NCBI GenBank assembly: GCA_025093985.1
Contig: JACAAK010000005.1
Coordinates: 310,001 to 374,000, forward strand
Source: Calvatia gigantea
Lineage: Eukaryota > Basidiomycota > Agaricomycetes > Agaricales > Lycoperdaceae
Reading direction: 5' to 3'
Length of the DNA stretch: 64,000 nucleotides
The number at the start of each line of letters is the position of its first letter. Position 1 is the stretch's first letter. The notes beneath the pieces were generated by a model. That model had not been told where the DNA came from. It did not search any database and saw only the letters and a program-made list of their open reading frames with translations. This document shows, in pieces, positions 1 through 13,375 of the stretch. The translations under genes and the position numbers were made by a program.

Positions 1-2403
1 CTTTTCTGATAATACGCGGGGACGAGCTGTTTTCTGACCTTGTTGTTGCTGCTGCTGTTGTTGTTCGCGAAGAGCTTTAGATTCTTCGGGAGACATCAGT
101 CGGATAGGCGGGAGCCTCGATAAGCCATCTAGGTCATTTTTGAGTATATACAAAGAGATATTAGGACTATGGATACGAACCGACTACGAGTTGGTGTGCA
201 TCAACCAAAATTCGAGCTTTATCTCTCGGAGCGCGGGCCATATCCAACTCACACAGCTCTTCAAGCAAAATCAGGACAAAAAAAAGGCTCAAGGAAAAAG
301 AAAAACTGACTTGCGCCACACGCTCTAACAACCTTATCAACTTCCCTCCCAGCCTCCCCAACTTCAATATCCAAGATGTTCAAGTGTGAGATCAAGCATA
401 TTCAGCGCCGCCACTCTATTCGCCAACGCCTCATCATGCGACGCGTCGTCCTGTGCATTGGCTGCATGAACAAGCCTTACCCACCACCAAAGACATGAGT
501 ATATGCGGTAACCAAAGTAGAGAGAAAGGAAGGGGAGAGCGTAACACACCGATCATAAAACGCAGAACATATGGTCCTTTCCACAACTTCCATAATCTCA
601 TATATCCTCGCCTCAACCAATCCATTGTCCTCCTTCACCTCTTTCTCTTTCTCTGTATCAGGATCCGTGATATCACCAGACGATTCCTTCGAATTCGGGT
701 ATTTCCCCAACTCGATTCGTAAATCTTCTTCTAAGAGGGTATAAAACTCTTGTCCCAACCACTCCGCGATCTCATCGGGAGTTTCCTCGTTAGGATTAAC
801 AACCCACTCCTTCTCCTTCTCTTTATCCCTCCCTGACTCCGCGTCGCGTTGGGTTCCGGTTCTAATAACCTTCGGAGCACGAACGAAAGGAAGCCAATTA
901 TCACAAACTTCCACGACGCGCTGTACGACCCACGCAGGCATCTCCCGCTCCCTATCCCTCATCTGCATCGCACCACCAGTGCCCGTCATCAACATCAACG
1001 CTTCCCGAATATCACCCTTAACACCCTTATTCATCTGTTTCCCAACATCCTTCCGTATAATCTTCTTATCAATGATAATAGCCGATACCTCAATAACGGT
1101 ATTATGCGAGTCAGCTGTAGCACCGGGAGGATCTAGACTGCGTATTGAGCTTGATGGAGAGCTAGTCTGTGCCGGTGCAGGTGCAGGTGCAGGTATAGGT
1201 ATAGGTATCGGTGTAGGTGTAGGTGTAGGTGCAGATGTAGGCGGCGTTGGGGTAGAAGGTCTATTTCCAAAAAGGGACGCGAATGGGTTCGGGATACGTG
1301 ATGAAGACGTTGAGGACGACGATGAGGTGGTGGTAATGGTGGGGGGTATCGAAGTTGCGGATACATTCGAGGGAGTGGTGGTCGTGGTGGTGGTGCTTGA
1401 GCGTAGAGAGCCTGGACGGGGGGGGAGAGGCGGTTTGGCGGTTGTTGGTGCGCGTGGGGGGAGGGGTAATGTTGTTGTCGTTGTTGAGCTAGTACCCGGT
1501 TCGATCTTGATGGAAGGGTAAGATGATGATGATGATGATGAGGGAGGCCATGGTGGGAGCTTGCGGAATGTTGAGGTGCGCGTTTGTGGGTCGAGCAGAC
1601 CGTGGAAGAGTTGAGAGGACGGGTGGATAGTTGAATAGAATGTTATTTGGTTTCTGTCCTTCGTATGTGTGAGTGAGTGGTAGAAAAGACGGGTAGCAGG
1701 GTTTGAGAGTGTTTGCGTACCGATGGAGAGTACCTCGAAGCCCAGAGAGTGTAATAACCGGTACTGGTAGATCCTTCCGCGTCGAATCGTCATACAGAGC
1801 AATATGGTCTTTCAAAAACTCAGGCGTAAATTTATCATGCGACGAAATCTGCTCAGCAGGCAACAACAGCGTCGCCTACACCAAACGTTTTAATCCTCAG
1901 CAAATCCATTCAATCCCACGAGAGATAAACATAACTGCCATTCGCACCTTTCCACTACCACCCGTAACCGCAGACCAAATCTCCGCCCACAACTCCCCCG
2001 TCTCACTCTCCGCCACAACCTTCTCCAAAATCGCCCACCCAACACTCACCGTATCCAACCCCACATTCTGCGCCACCGCTTTCGCATTCGTCAATTGCAA
2101 CTTGGTCGTCGCATCACCACCTCCCGCGGGGTGATGCCTTCCAGGCGACGGAGGATGAACGACAGTACCAGTCGTTACAGTAGGCGCGACGCGGTGTCGA
2201 GGTGTGTAGGGTCTGTATTTTGGGTGGTTAAGTGTCGCTTCGGGTGGTGGGAAGCCTAGTGGATGGGATTCTGGTACGACTGTTGAATGTCGTTTGTTGG
2301 AGTCTGCCTCCTGAAGTACGGCCGATGGATGTTGCTGGGAATTGGGTTTCTCTGTCTCGAGATGCCATGGTGAGCGCGGTGGTGGTGGGAGGATTAACCG
2401 TTA
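1..2403 (-). CDS. VPS9-domain Rab guanine-nucleotide exchange factor (3' end beyond window)
   Basis: VPS9 domains activate Rab5-type GTPases in endosome/vacuole traffic. The minus strand reads as exons joined by GT-AG introns: 2403-1948, 1875-1721, 1653-550, 475-311, about 258-181, and 128 to the edge. The N-terminal part has VGLDTVSVGWAILEK and TPEFLKDHIALYD. The middle is a Ser/Pro/Thr-rich low-complexity linker encoded by GTR and GATGATG repeats. The end holds the VPS9 core: RTICSAFYDR, HDEALANRVAALNMLDL, ELCELD, ILVDAHQLVV, DGLSRLPPIRLMS, then a poly-Gln run at the window edge. Family assignment rests on these core motifs from memory. One extra base near 371-375 breaks the frame between LEHL and DIEVGEAGREVD, so the copy is either mutated or contains a base-call error. 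No ATG was found in the first exon (a TAA sits just upstream), so the start is uncertain. Confidence 0.72.
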
Positions 2404-2494
2404 TGAGCGGAGACGCTGGTGATGGCAGGTGTACACCATAACAAATAAATAAACGCTTAATTACATATCGTTTTTGTGGTCGACATCGATCATC
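2404..2494. promoter_or_regulatory. Short head-to-head spacer between VPS9 gene and coiled-coil gene
   Basis: Only about 90 bases separate the open frame of the minus-strand VPS9 gene from the ATG of the plus-strand coiled-coil gene. The spacer is AT-rich near 2441-2470. It is repeated almost unchanged at 9982-10060, beside copies of the same two genes. A shared bidirectional promoter is inferred from the layout. No TATA box or operator was identified. Confidence 0.3.
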
Positions 2495-3376
2495 ATGGCC
2501 CTATCACCAAAAAAACCAATACCGGACAGAGAACTCTATCGTGCGCTCGATAAACACAGAATGGCCATGTTCATTTTAACTCAAAAAGACCGTCCAATAC
2601 CCAGGTCAGCTATACCGCCCAACATAATATACCGATGATAATAATATCCCACAACCAAGTCTCCAGGACATGCAAAACGACCTCGCAAAAGACGAACTCA
2701 CATCCATAAAAGAACGCATCGCAACTGCAAAAGCAGACCACAAAAACGATCTAGGAGCGGTTGTACACCGCACACGCTGAAGACTACCTCGACGACCAAC
2801 GTCCTCCGTCGAGAATCTCGCGAAGATTACGGTGGTGCTAGTGGACAATCGGACGGTTCTGCCGTCAGCGGTGGTAGCAGTCGACTCGCAGAATGGTCAG
2901 AAAAACGCGATGTAAGGCCTCGCCTCTCACCACATACTAATAGATATAACTTACTTACTCTGCGCAATGGATCAAAAAGCCTCTAACATCCACAGACCAC
3001 CACTACCTCCACTCCCTCTCCTCCCATCTAACAACCACCCGCCTCACATACACATCCCACATCCACTCCCTCGACCTCACACTCAAAAAACTAACACTCC
3101 AAGCTGACGAAGACCGTCGAAAACGCGACGCCTTATTCCCCTCTCACCATCGACGAATTCAAGTCCAAACCTCGAGATATACAAATCAGGGTAGCAACGT
3201 TTTTGAGCGCGGATACGACGAGGAGGGAGAGGATGATGAGCGAATTTGGGTGGGCGTGGAGACAGACGGAGGGATTGGTTAGGCAGTATACGGTGAATGA
3301 TGATTTTAGGGCGGATGTGTTGAGGTTGGCGGAGACTTTGGAGTCGAAAGATCCGCGTAGGAAACCGATTCAATAA
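2495..3376 (+). pseudogene. Small coiled-coil protein gene, copy 1 (frame-disrupted)
   Basis: No known family recognised. The gene starts ATGGCCCTATCACC and encodes a Lys/Glu/Asp-rich, probably helical protein. Landmarks are PDRELYRAL, MQNDLAKDELTSIKERIATAK, DHHYLHSLSSHL, then FGWAWRQTEGLVRQYTVNDD and a stop at 3374-3376. Likely introns are from GT at 2605 to about 2660 and from the GTAAG at 2911 to the CAG before 2998. Against its three relatives (10061, 12149, 16370) this copy has single-base additions in the GATCTAGGAG stretch, after CAACGT, and in the C/T run near 3137. Each shifts the frame, so it is either a dead copy or carries sequencing errors. It is followed directly by sequence from the 3' flank of the membrane gene. 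Confidence 0.5.
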
Positions 3377-3718
3377 TGTAGTTAACGCAATATATGATGT
3401 ACACATGCAACAGAGTGTCCAAAACGTTGAGCTATGTATTTGGTGAAAATTGTCAGGTTTCTGTAGCCCTGGGCATCTTCTCCACAACACAGAAGCAAAT
3501 GGGCTAAAAGATGGATTCGGCTCCCAGAGAAACATTCAAGAAATGAGGACAAACTCAAGGCGACATTTATATAATTTATAGCGCAAGATACAAAAGATAA
3601 TAAAGCCTACAAGATTTTACCCCATTTTCGGAGATATCTAAACCGTGATTACTGTCGTAGAGTCAGCACTTGTGGATTTTTTGGGTGCCCTATGCTTGTC
3701 ATTGCTCGCTCGGGTCTA

Positions 3719-4126
3719 AAACAGCCTGAACCCTCCTAGGCATACTCTCTATCAAATTCTGACACACTGATGCAGGAATTTTGCCCCATTCTATATCCAC
3801 CCTTTCTCTGAGTCCAGTTATGCTGGAAGGGTAGTTTTCATACTCTTCTAGCCTGTTTTGACATAAGTCCAGAGCTGTTCAATGGGATTAAGGTCTGGGG
3901 ACTGTGGTGGCCACTCCATAACCTTTAAACCACTGTTTTCAAGCCACATTTTTGCTTTTTGCTTGTGTGTTTGGGGTCATTGTCCTGTTGGAAAAGGACT
4001 TGCCACTTCTTCTTCCTGTATTTCTTGAGACTTTGGTAAAGTTTGTCATCCAAAATGTGAACATAAAAGGTCACCATCCATGGTACCTTCAATGTGGTGT
4101 ATATGGCCAGGCCCCTGCCATAGCAT
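3719..4126 (-). mobile_element. Tc1/mariner transposase fragment (catalytic C-terminal half)
   Basis: Read on the minus strand it contains the second catalytic Asp of the Tc1 DDE domain ([12 protein letters not shown]), then [13 protein letters not shown] with the catalytic Glu. It stops in the middle of the transposase on its left side. The 247 bases at 3879-4125 are repeated at 4631-4880, so the two Tc1 pieces here overlap rather than complement each other. No terminal inverted repeat is seen at either end. It carries stops and is inactive. Confidence 0.85.
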
Positions 4127-4368
4127 GCACCTCCCTGATCGTTCGATGAATCCTCCGTGAGGCCACCCAAGTTTTGCGCCCATGGGCCGGAAAACGCAGG
4201 CCAACCTGGAGGAGTTGTCGGCAGCTCCTCTCGCCTAAAACTCTCAATATACCCATCAATTCGTTTCTTCCATGCCACATCCATCCGAGAACCGTATCGT
4301 CTGAGGGTCTTCACTATGAGGAGCGTATACAGTACTCCCATCCCCAATACAACAGAAATGATGACTTT

Positions 4369-4610
<242 letters not shown>

Positions 4611-4630
4611 TTCAATCGCAGATATGCAGG

Positions 4631-5042
4631 ATGGGATTAAGGTCTGGGGACTGTGGTGGCCACTCCCATAACCTTTAAACCACTGTTTTCAAGCCACATT
4701 TTTGCTTTTTTGCTTGTGTGTTTGGGGTCATTGTCCTGTTGGAAAAGGACTTGCCACTTCTTTCTTCCTGTATTTCTTGAGACTTTGGTAAAGTTTGTCA
4801 TCCAAAATGTGAACATAAAGGTCACCATCCATGGTACCTTCAATGTGGTGTATATGGCCAAGGCCCCTGCCATAGCATGCACCCCCATATCATGCAAGAA
4901 CCTCCTCCAAACTTGACAGTTCCATTCACCAGCCTGTCACTAAGCCCCTCTCCTGCTGTTTTCCACACCCAATGCCTTCCATCTGACCCAATCCAATTTG
5001 ATTTAGTCCTCATCTGTCCAAACTACCTGCTTCCAGTCCTCC
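4631..5042 (-). mobile_element. Tc1/mariner transposase fragment (central part)
   Basis: The minus strand encodes the middle of a Tc1-type transposase, including EDWKQVVWTDE with the first catalytic Asp, MIWGCM and [12 protein letters not shown]. It overlaps the neighbouring fragment at 3719-4126 by about 247 bases. It is truncated at both ends, with no TA-flanked inverted repeat. It interrupts membrane-gene copy A. Confidence 0.82.
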
Positions 5043-5508
5043 GAGGATTACCCGGGTGTGGGGGAAATGTATGACTCCAACGAGCAGCTGGAATTCCTAT
5101 GTCGTCGACGCTCAGGGAACCGCTGTGCTGGCGACGCCAGCTGCTTTGGGATGTGGAGGTAGTAAACAAATCGACACCCTGGGAAGGTGTATTGGGGCTT
5201 TCTGGTTGCAAGGCATTTGTGCCCATGATCCTTCGTATGTTCGTACGAAAGAAGTGAGAAAGGGGCAAGGGAGTTTGTGCAAGGATGATGTGTTCAAGGC
5301 TATTTATTCTCATCGATAAGTGAGCGCCAAATGAGCAACGGACCCAAGGAATTTGGCGTCCTCATATGACTGGAATCAAAGCGAGAAGTTATTGGGTTAC
5401 TTTGGCCTGGAGAAGTAAGCTTTCATCTTTATACACAATCTACTCTCATCATATGATTTTATTTGAATTTGTTTGAGAGCAGTAAACAGAGTTATGTGCC
5501 TGGAGAAG

Positions 5509-5722
5509 ATGAGGGACAAAACCCTTCCAATGTACTCATAATATTCAATAATTCATATCTCCATAGAAACAAAGTATAATATTAAATGCTTAAACATATT
5601 TGTAGATAAGAAGCATGACTACCTTCATTTAAAATTTGAAATGAATTGGCTTAGTGGTTGCTGAGTTATTTGAGATTTCATGAAAAAGTCAAAATCATTG
5701 GAAGGGTTTTGTCCCTTACTGT
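5509..5722. mobile_element. MITE-like element with Tc1-type terminal inverted repeats
   Basis: About 214 AT-rich, non-coding bases are bounded by 21-bp perfect inverted repeats: AGGGACAAAACCCTTCCAAT... at 5511 and its complement ending at 5717. The right end completes CAGTAAGGGACAAAAC, the same terminus as the Tc1 elements at 50067 and 51029, and is followed by TA, the Tc1 target. It therefore looks like a non-autonomous derivative of the same Tc1 family. The left end lacks the outermost CAGTA. Confidence 0.6.
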
Positions 5723-6456
5723 ATTTGGTGAAAATTGTCAGGTTTCTGTAGGCCTGGACATCTTCTCCACAACACAGAAGCAAATGGGTTAAAAGATGGA
5801 TTCGGCTCCCAGAGAAACATTCAAGAAATGAGGACAATCTCAAGGCAACATTTATATAATTTATAGTGCAAGATACAAAAGATAATAAAGCCCACAAGAT
5901 TTTACCCCATTTTCGGAGATATCTAAACCGTGATTACTGTCGTAGAGTCAGCACTTGTGGATTTTTTGGGTGCCCTATGCTTGTCATTGCTCGCTCGGGT
6001 CTTTCTCATCATATTCTTCGGTATCGACATCTATGGTTTACAACCCACCTACAATATTACATATTTACCCACTGTTCTCTTCCTCCCTCAAACCTTCTTT
6101 GTGAAAAGGCTTGTCTTCGCGGTCTCAAAGGTTCCAATCTCGGTCGTGAAAAGTTTTCTGCGCTTTTATCTAAGTAAGCGACTCGGAGTGAGTTCCGTCC
6201 GCCTATGTTCGCGCTGAACGAGCATTTCTACACGTCGTTCTTGCGTAGCTGTTCTCGTACCCCCATAACACTTAGGTTACCAAATCCAGAGTAATAGAAA
6301 AAGAGAGCTGGAAAAAAATAGAGTGGTACACTGGTGCATGACGCATATCAAGAGCAATTTGTTTATGCAGGGTGGGAAACACAGAAAGTGCAAACTATGT
6401 GGACAGGTCCCTGAGAAATCCACACCACCTCACCGCCGCACCTTCCACAGCAACCT

Positions 6457-8104
6457 CTATGGCATAGTCTGTACCGGTGCATCTCCCTGATCGTTCGATG
6501 AATCCTCCGTGAGGCCACCCAAGTTTTGCGCCCATGGGCCGGAAAACGCAGGCCAACCTGGAGGAGTTGTCGGCAGCTCCTCTCGCCTAAAACTCTCAAT
6601 ATACCCATCAATTCGTTTCTTCCATGCCACATCCATCCGAGAACCGTATCGTCTGAGGGTCTTCACTATGAGGAGCGTATACAGTACTCCCATCCCCAAT
6701 ACAACAGAAATGATGACTTTGGCGCTAATTTCTGTGATAGAGGAAGCAGGGAAAACGAAGTCTTCAGGGAGCCTGGCGCGTGATCGCCACATAAACATCA
6801 TAATACAAACGATGAATGTGATGATTGACCTAAATCTAAGGTATCAAACGTCCAACCAATATATTCAAAGGTGCGGGGCCTACCAAGTGAGCCAAAGGAG
6901 TGGCATCGAAAGCATTACCCAGACGTTCCAAAAGGCGTTCAAGTACCTTTGCGCTTCCTGACGTGCTGCATGAGAGGGACTACGGCAGGTTGAGTGAGAC
7001 GACACATACCAAAGCCCACTCAGCGGCCCTGTACCCCTTGCGCATCGCTGGAAAACGAATAATGAACATGCAGCCATGGAGTAAGCTCATCAATGCACAT
7101 ATTAACGAGCAAAAGGCCAGATATCGTGTTATTGGATCCTGAGCCGCGCCGTCAATTTGAAACATCGTCATGATCACTCTGCCGCGATTTGCCTTAGGCG
7201 TCTCATCTAGTTGATGAATAGTAACAGCACTCACCCAAGAAGTAACGCAGATATGACGTTGAGGGTCTTCCATTCTTCCACGAGGTTGTTAATTAGCTCT
7301 TCCCATCTGACCTTCAATCGCAGATATGCAGGAGGTAACCCCTCCGTAGTCCCGCTGAACAAGTGGTACTCAACCCCATGGTTCGCTACCAAAAAGTCCG
7401 CAGCACCATCCCGTAATGCCATCTCCTTAATTTCCTCCATTGAAAGCTTCATTCCCAAGAATATGCTGTCAACCCGGAAGAAGTAACTGGATGGCAGGCG
7501 AAAAAGTAAGAAGAGGTAGATCCTGCGGGGTAATGTCTCAACCACAAGTCTGGCGAGGTCTCGTTTCCTGAAATCCTCGGAGACATTGGACGGTGGTCCA
7601 ACGGCAACGGTTTGTTGTGTCCTATGTTGGTGCGTTATTACGCTTCCCTGATTATCCTGGTTTTCCGTGCTTTTATCGCTTCCTGTAGAGTGGGTTGGTC
7701 AGTCGGGTTGGTGGGTTTCAGGAAAATAAAAAGCCAATGATACCGGCAGGGCGGCCATGACCATACTTCGGAATGACGATTGTAGGGTGCCCCCTAGGAC
7801 CATGGGATATTGGAGCGGCTGGTGCAGTCGCCTGAGGATTACCCGGGTGTGGGGGAAATGTATGACTCCAACGAGCAGCTGGAATTCCTATGTCGTCGGC
7901 GCTCAGGGAACCGCTGTGCTGGCGACGCCAGCTGCTTTGGGATGTGGAGGTAGTAAACAAATCGACACCCTGGGAAGGTGTATTGGGGCTTTCTGGTTGC
8001 AAGGCATTTGTGCCCATGATCCTTCGTATGTTCGTACGGAAGAAGTGAGAAAGGGGCAAGGGAGTTTGTGCAAGGATGATGTGTTCAAGGCTATTTATTC
8101 TCAT
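6457..8104 (-). CDS. Multi-pass membrane protein, intact copy B (Agaricomycete family of unknown function)
   Basis: Five exons (8104-7744, 7682-7235, 7178-7010, 6957-6884, 6829-6457) join at GT-AG introns into 475 codons ending in TAG, giving 474 residues. The N-terminal third is polar (Pro/Ser/Gly-rich). Then come EDFRKRDLARL, a helical cytosolic part (MEEIKEMALRDG), a segment LAFCSLICALMSLLHGCMF, NVWVMLSMPLLWLTW, and ISVVLGMGVLYTLLIV near the C-terminus, giving three or more membrane segments. I recognise this layout from Agaricomycete hypothetical proteins; no function is known to me. The same introns are conserved in copy D at 13376-14967, which supports the model. An upstream ATG was taken as start; MGTNALQPE further in is an alternative. 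Confidence 0.75.
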
Positions 8105-8465
8105 CGATAAGTGAGCGCCAAATGAGCAACGGACCCAAGGAATTTGGCGTCCTCATATGACTGGAATCAAAACGAGAATGAGGCAAATCACCCTTCCACG
8201 TTGCGGCCAATTGTGATTGAGATGTTTTTTGGCTCACTTCTCTATGAGCTCCCCTTGCTGGTAACAGCCGAAACATTGAGTGGGCTATCGGCATGGATTT
8301 GTTGAGTTGAATGTAAGGGCAAGTGCTTGTTCAGTTGAGGCTGATGATGGGATCAATTGCCTCGAGGCCAGGTGGACACGATGACTACTAAAAGTATAGG
8401 TTGTAAAATGTGTGCTTTCAACCCTCGCCTCAAGTGTCACCTGAAAGTGTGGGGCCTACTGTCAG
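8105..8465 (-). promoter_or_regulatory. Conserved upstream region of membrane gene B
   Basis: This stretch upstream of copy B stays alignable with the region upstream of copy D (about 15076-15309): both share GGAATCAAAACGAGAA, a GAGGCTGAT...GAT block and an end at TGTCAG. Homology stops there on both sides. It is probably the duplicated promoter region. No specific factor site was identified. Confidence 0.35.
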
Positions 8466-8469
8466 AACG

Positions 8470-9550
8470 TGACACTAGCGCTGGGAGTGATGTGAATGGA
8501 TGAACCGAGTGCCGTAATACGAGGGATAGTCATCAAGACTGCACTGTTTTGGTGGTTAGGTTGGTCGATGGGTTGGTTAAAGTCATGGCCAGAGTTGGCG
8601 TGGTTGGGGATCATGGGGTGATGAGGGTCGAAGTCGATGGGCGCCCATAAGATCGGTATGAAGGGTGGGTGCAATGTCGACATCTGAGGGCCCGGGGGAA
8701 GTCATATCCGACGAAGAGAATGCTGACATATGAATTGATGATCCAGTAATAGTTTGAGAGCAGCAGAGGACTTGGGTGTTATCATCCCTCACACACACCT
8801 TAAATTTATACATTTCCAGACCCATAACTCCAACAAATATTTGAGGATCATTATGTGTTGGTTCACCTGGCCCTTCCGTGAGACTGAGGATACCGCCTAT
8901 CATATTCCTATTGCCTCCAGGTACTGTCACACCCACCAAGCCCAGATCGCCATTGAATTTCAAATACACTTGCAGTTCCTGAGCCCACATGCGTAAGGAC
9001 CTTTTCAGTCGTCTATTCCTTTTCCACACTGACAGATTCCTATCAAAACGCTGAGACTTAGGTCTCCCTAGAAATAATCTATCATCATTTGGGACATGAA
9101 TCCTTAGAAGAAAGGAGTGGAATACATCCTGTATGCCTCGAGCTTTTATGACTTCCGGCAGTTTCACCCGGTAAGAGCTATTACCAAAGTCCCCTGAAAT
9201 TAAGTAAGGGCCCAACATATTTCGGTGCCAGTTTTCGAGAGTCCGTCTGCCAGCGTCATACTCTGAGTGGAAATGTAAACATAGTCCCCCGTTATGAATG
9301 GCAGACGTTGTCGGCTCCTATTGACATTCCGTATCTGCTTAATACGTGCCCAAATGATATTATCATGTGCATTTATGATTGCTAACTTCATTCTCGTAGC
9401 GAAGTTTCGCACACCCGCAAACTCAACAGGCTTTCCAGAATCCCAAATGAGAGAACGAGGCATCCGACCCGTATTCAAGAAAACGGTGCATATCCGGTGG
9501 TCCCTGACCTCGCAGAATTGATTGCAAATTCTACGATACCTCAATAACAA
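8470..9550 (-). mobile_element. Ty3-type integrase C-terminal remnant
   Basis: The minus strand encodes the end of a Ty3 polyprotein: LNTGRMPRSLIWD (end of the integrase core), then ARIKQIRNVNRSRQRLPF and GDYVYIST, then GPYLISGDFGNSSYRVKLP and VFHSFLLRIHVPNDDRLF of the integrase tail. The frame is broken once near 9205. No LTR is visible at either side, so it is an old truncated insertion. It belongs to a different Ty3 lineage from the two elements at 40-58 kb, whose tail ends in a chromodomain. Confidence 0.75.
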
Positions 9551-9965
9551 GTATGCGAGTCGGCTTAAGCACCAGGAGGTTTTAAACTGCGTATAGAGCT
9601 TGGTGGAGAGTTAGTGGGCGCAAGTACAGGTATAGGTGTCAGTATAGATGCAGGTGCAAGGCGTCGGGGTTGAGGTTGAAGGTCTATTCTTAAAAAAGGG
9701 GCGCAAATGGGCTCGGGATACGTGATGATGATGATGATGACCGTGAGATGGTGTTGGTGGTGGGTATCGAGGTTGTGAATACATTTGAGGAGGCAGTGGT
9801 ACTGGTGCCAGAGTGTAGAGAGCCTGGGCGAGGAGGGAGAGGCGGTTTGGCGGTTGTTGGTGTGTGTGGTGGGAGGGATAGTGTTGTTGTCGTTGTTGAG
9901 CTAGTCCCTAGTTTGATCTTGGTGGAAGGGTAGGATGATGATGATGATGAGGGAGGTAGTGGTGG
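9536..9965 (-). pseudogene. Duplicated fragment of the VPS9 gene
   Basis: It repeats the Ser/Thr/Pro-rich linker exon of the first gene (1085-1560), with LPPRPGSL and the TTTTT and SSSSS stretches on the minus strand. At about 9965 it jumps straight to the spacer found at 2418 in the original, so all of exons 1-2 and their intron (roughly 1560-2415) are missing. No VPS9 core is present, so it cannot make an exchange factor. Confidence 0.75.
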
Positions 9966-10060
9966 GAGTCGCTGGACCAAGCTGGTGATGGCGGGTGTAC
10001 ACACAACAAATATATAAACGCGTAGTTACATATTTGTTTTTGTGGTCAACGTCGATCACC

Positions 10061-10656
10061 ATGGCCCTACCACCAAAAAAGCCAACACCAGATAGAGAAC
10101 TGTATCGTGCACTCAATAAGTACAGAATGGCCATTCATTCTAATTCAAAAAGGCCGTCCAATACCCAGGTCAGCTATCCGCCCACAATGCCCAACACAAG
10201 ACGCAGATGATAATAATAGCCACAACCAAGTCTTCAGGACATGCAAAACGACCTCGCAAAATACGAACTCACATCCACAAAGGAACGTATCGCAACTGCA
10301 AAAGCTGACCACAAAAACGATCTGGAGCGGTTGTACACAGCACACGCTAAAGACTACCTCAACGACCAACGTCTCTGTTGAAAATCCCGCGAAGATTATG
10401 GTGGTGCTGGTGGACAATCGGACGGTTCTAGCGTTGGCGGCAGTAGCAGTCGACTCGCAGAATGGTCGGAAAAACGCGACGTAAGCCCCTCAAACCCTCC
10501 CAAACTCACCATATGACTTATCTTGTGCAATGGTCACGAAACTGAGCCTCACATCCACAGACCACCACTACCTCCACTCCCTCTCCTCCCACCTAACAAC
10601 CGCCCGTCTCACATACACATCCCATATCCACACTCTCGACCTCACACACGAAAATG
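10061..10656 (+). pseudogene. Small coiled-coil protein gene, copy 2 (truncated)
   Basis: It starts ATGGCCCTACCACC and follows copy 1, with PDRELYRALNKY, KRPSNTQ joined across a GT-AG intron (ending TTCAG) to DMQNDLAKYEL. After NDQRLC it meets a TGA where copy 3 has a Gln codon. Near 10656 it is cut in DLTHEN and joined directly to the 3' flank of membrane-gene copy C, losing the entire C-terminal half. It has a two-base difference from copy 1 just before intron 1, so the two cannot use the same acceptor. Confidence 0.6.
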
Positions 10657-12148
<1,492 letters not shown>

Positions 12149-12686
12149 TCTATTGGTGGACAATCGGACGGTTCTAGCGTTGCGGCAGTAAGCAAGTCGA
12201 CTCGCAGAATGGTCGGAAAAAACGCGACGTAAGCCCTCAAACCTCCCAAACTCACCATATGACTTATCTTGTGCAATGGTCACGAAACTGAGCCTCACAT
12301 CCACAGACCACCACTACCTCCACTCCCTCTCCTCCCACCTAACAACCACCCGTCTCACATACACATCCCATATCCACACTCTCGACCTCACACACGAAAA
12401 ACTCACCCTCCAAGCTGACGAAGACCGACAAAAACGCGACGCCTTATTCCCCCTTACCATCGACGAATTCAAATCAAAACCTCGAGATATACAAATTAGG
12501 GTAGCGACATTTTTGAACGCGGATACTGCGAGGAGGGAGAGGATGATGAGCGAATTTGGGTGGGCGTGGAGACAGACGGAGGGATTGGTTAGGCAGTATA
12601 CGGTGAATGATGATTTTAGGGCGGATGTGTTGAGGTTGGCGGAGACTTTGGAGTCGAAAGATCCGCGTAGGAAACCGACTCAATGA
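12149..12686 (+). pseudogene. Small coiled-coil protein gene, copy beside membrane gene D (5' truncated)
   Basis: The sequence begins abruptly inside the Gly/Ser-rich part (GGTGGACAATCGGACGG) and runs through the last intron to the natural stop TGA at 12684-12686. The C-terminal exon is open here: DHHYLHSLSSHL, EKLTLQADEDRQKRDALF, RDIQIRVATFL, GWAWRQTEGLVRQY and RLAETLESKDPRR. It provides the clean reading of the C-terminus that copy 1 lacks because of its frameshift. No start codon belonging to the original gene remains. Confidence 0.6.
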
Positions 12687-13375
12687 TGCAGTTGACACAA
12701 TATATGATGCACACATGCAACAGAGTGTCCAAAACGTTGAACTTTGTATTTTGGTGGGAGGTCGTTCGCGGGGCATGTCGGTATCGTATAGGAGCGTCTT
12801 TGGCGGCCATGTGCACAGGAGACCAGATGAAGGAATAGGCGATGACGCCTATGTTGCAGGTTCCTGGAGGGCCTGGACATCTTCTCCACAACACAGAAGC
12901 AAATGAATGGCTCGAACAACGGACTCAGTCCCTCGAGAAACATAAGAGAAAAATTAGGGCGTGCGAACAGTTTAGTGCCAGAAACAGAAGATAATAAAGC
13001 TTACAGAGAAATATTGAAAATGGTTTATATAAAAGCGCAGAAAACCTTTCGTGAGTGAGATGGGAAGGGGTGATACTTCTGAGACCGCGAAGTCGAACCT
13101 TTTCACAAGGGAGGTTTGAGAGAGGAAGAGAACAGTGGCTAAATATGTAATACCAGAGGTGGGTTGTGTACATAGGCGTCGACAACGAAGAAGTGGTGAG
13201 TAAGGTTAGAGCATAATACTCAGGTTACTAAATCCGGGGTCATAAAAAAAAGGAGCATGGTATAGGTCAAGAGCGATTTGTTTATAGAGGGTAAGAACTA
13301 CAGGATGTGCAAACTGTGTGGACAGGTCACCCAGCAATCCGCGCCACCCCCCTGCCGCACCTTCTACAGCAGCCT

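Noticed and set aside
1175..1232. Tandem GGTGTA/GGTATA/GGTGCA units as a possible CRISPR or satellite array
   Set aside because: The units are six bases long and encode Pro-Ile/Ala/Thr dipeptides in frame within an exon; there are no spacers.
979..1521. 180-codon plus-strand frame rich in GAGAGIGIGVGVG
   Set aside because: It is the antisense shadow of the low-complexity linker exon of the VPS9 gene, whose own strand has conserved domains on both sides.
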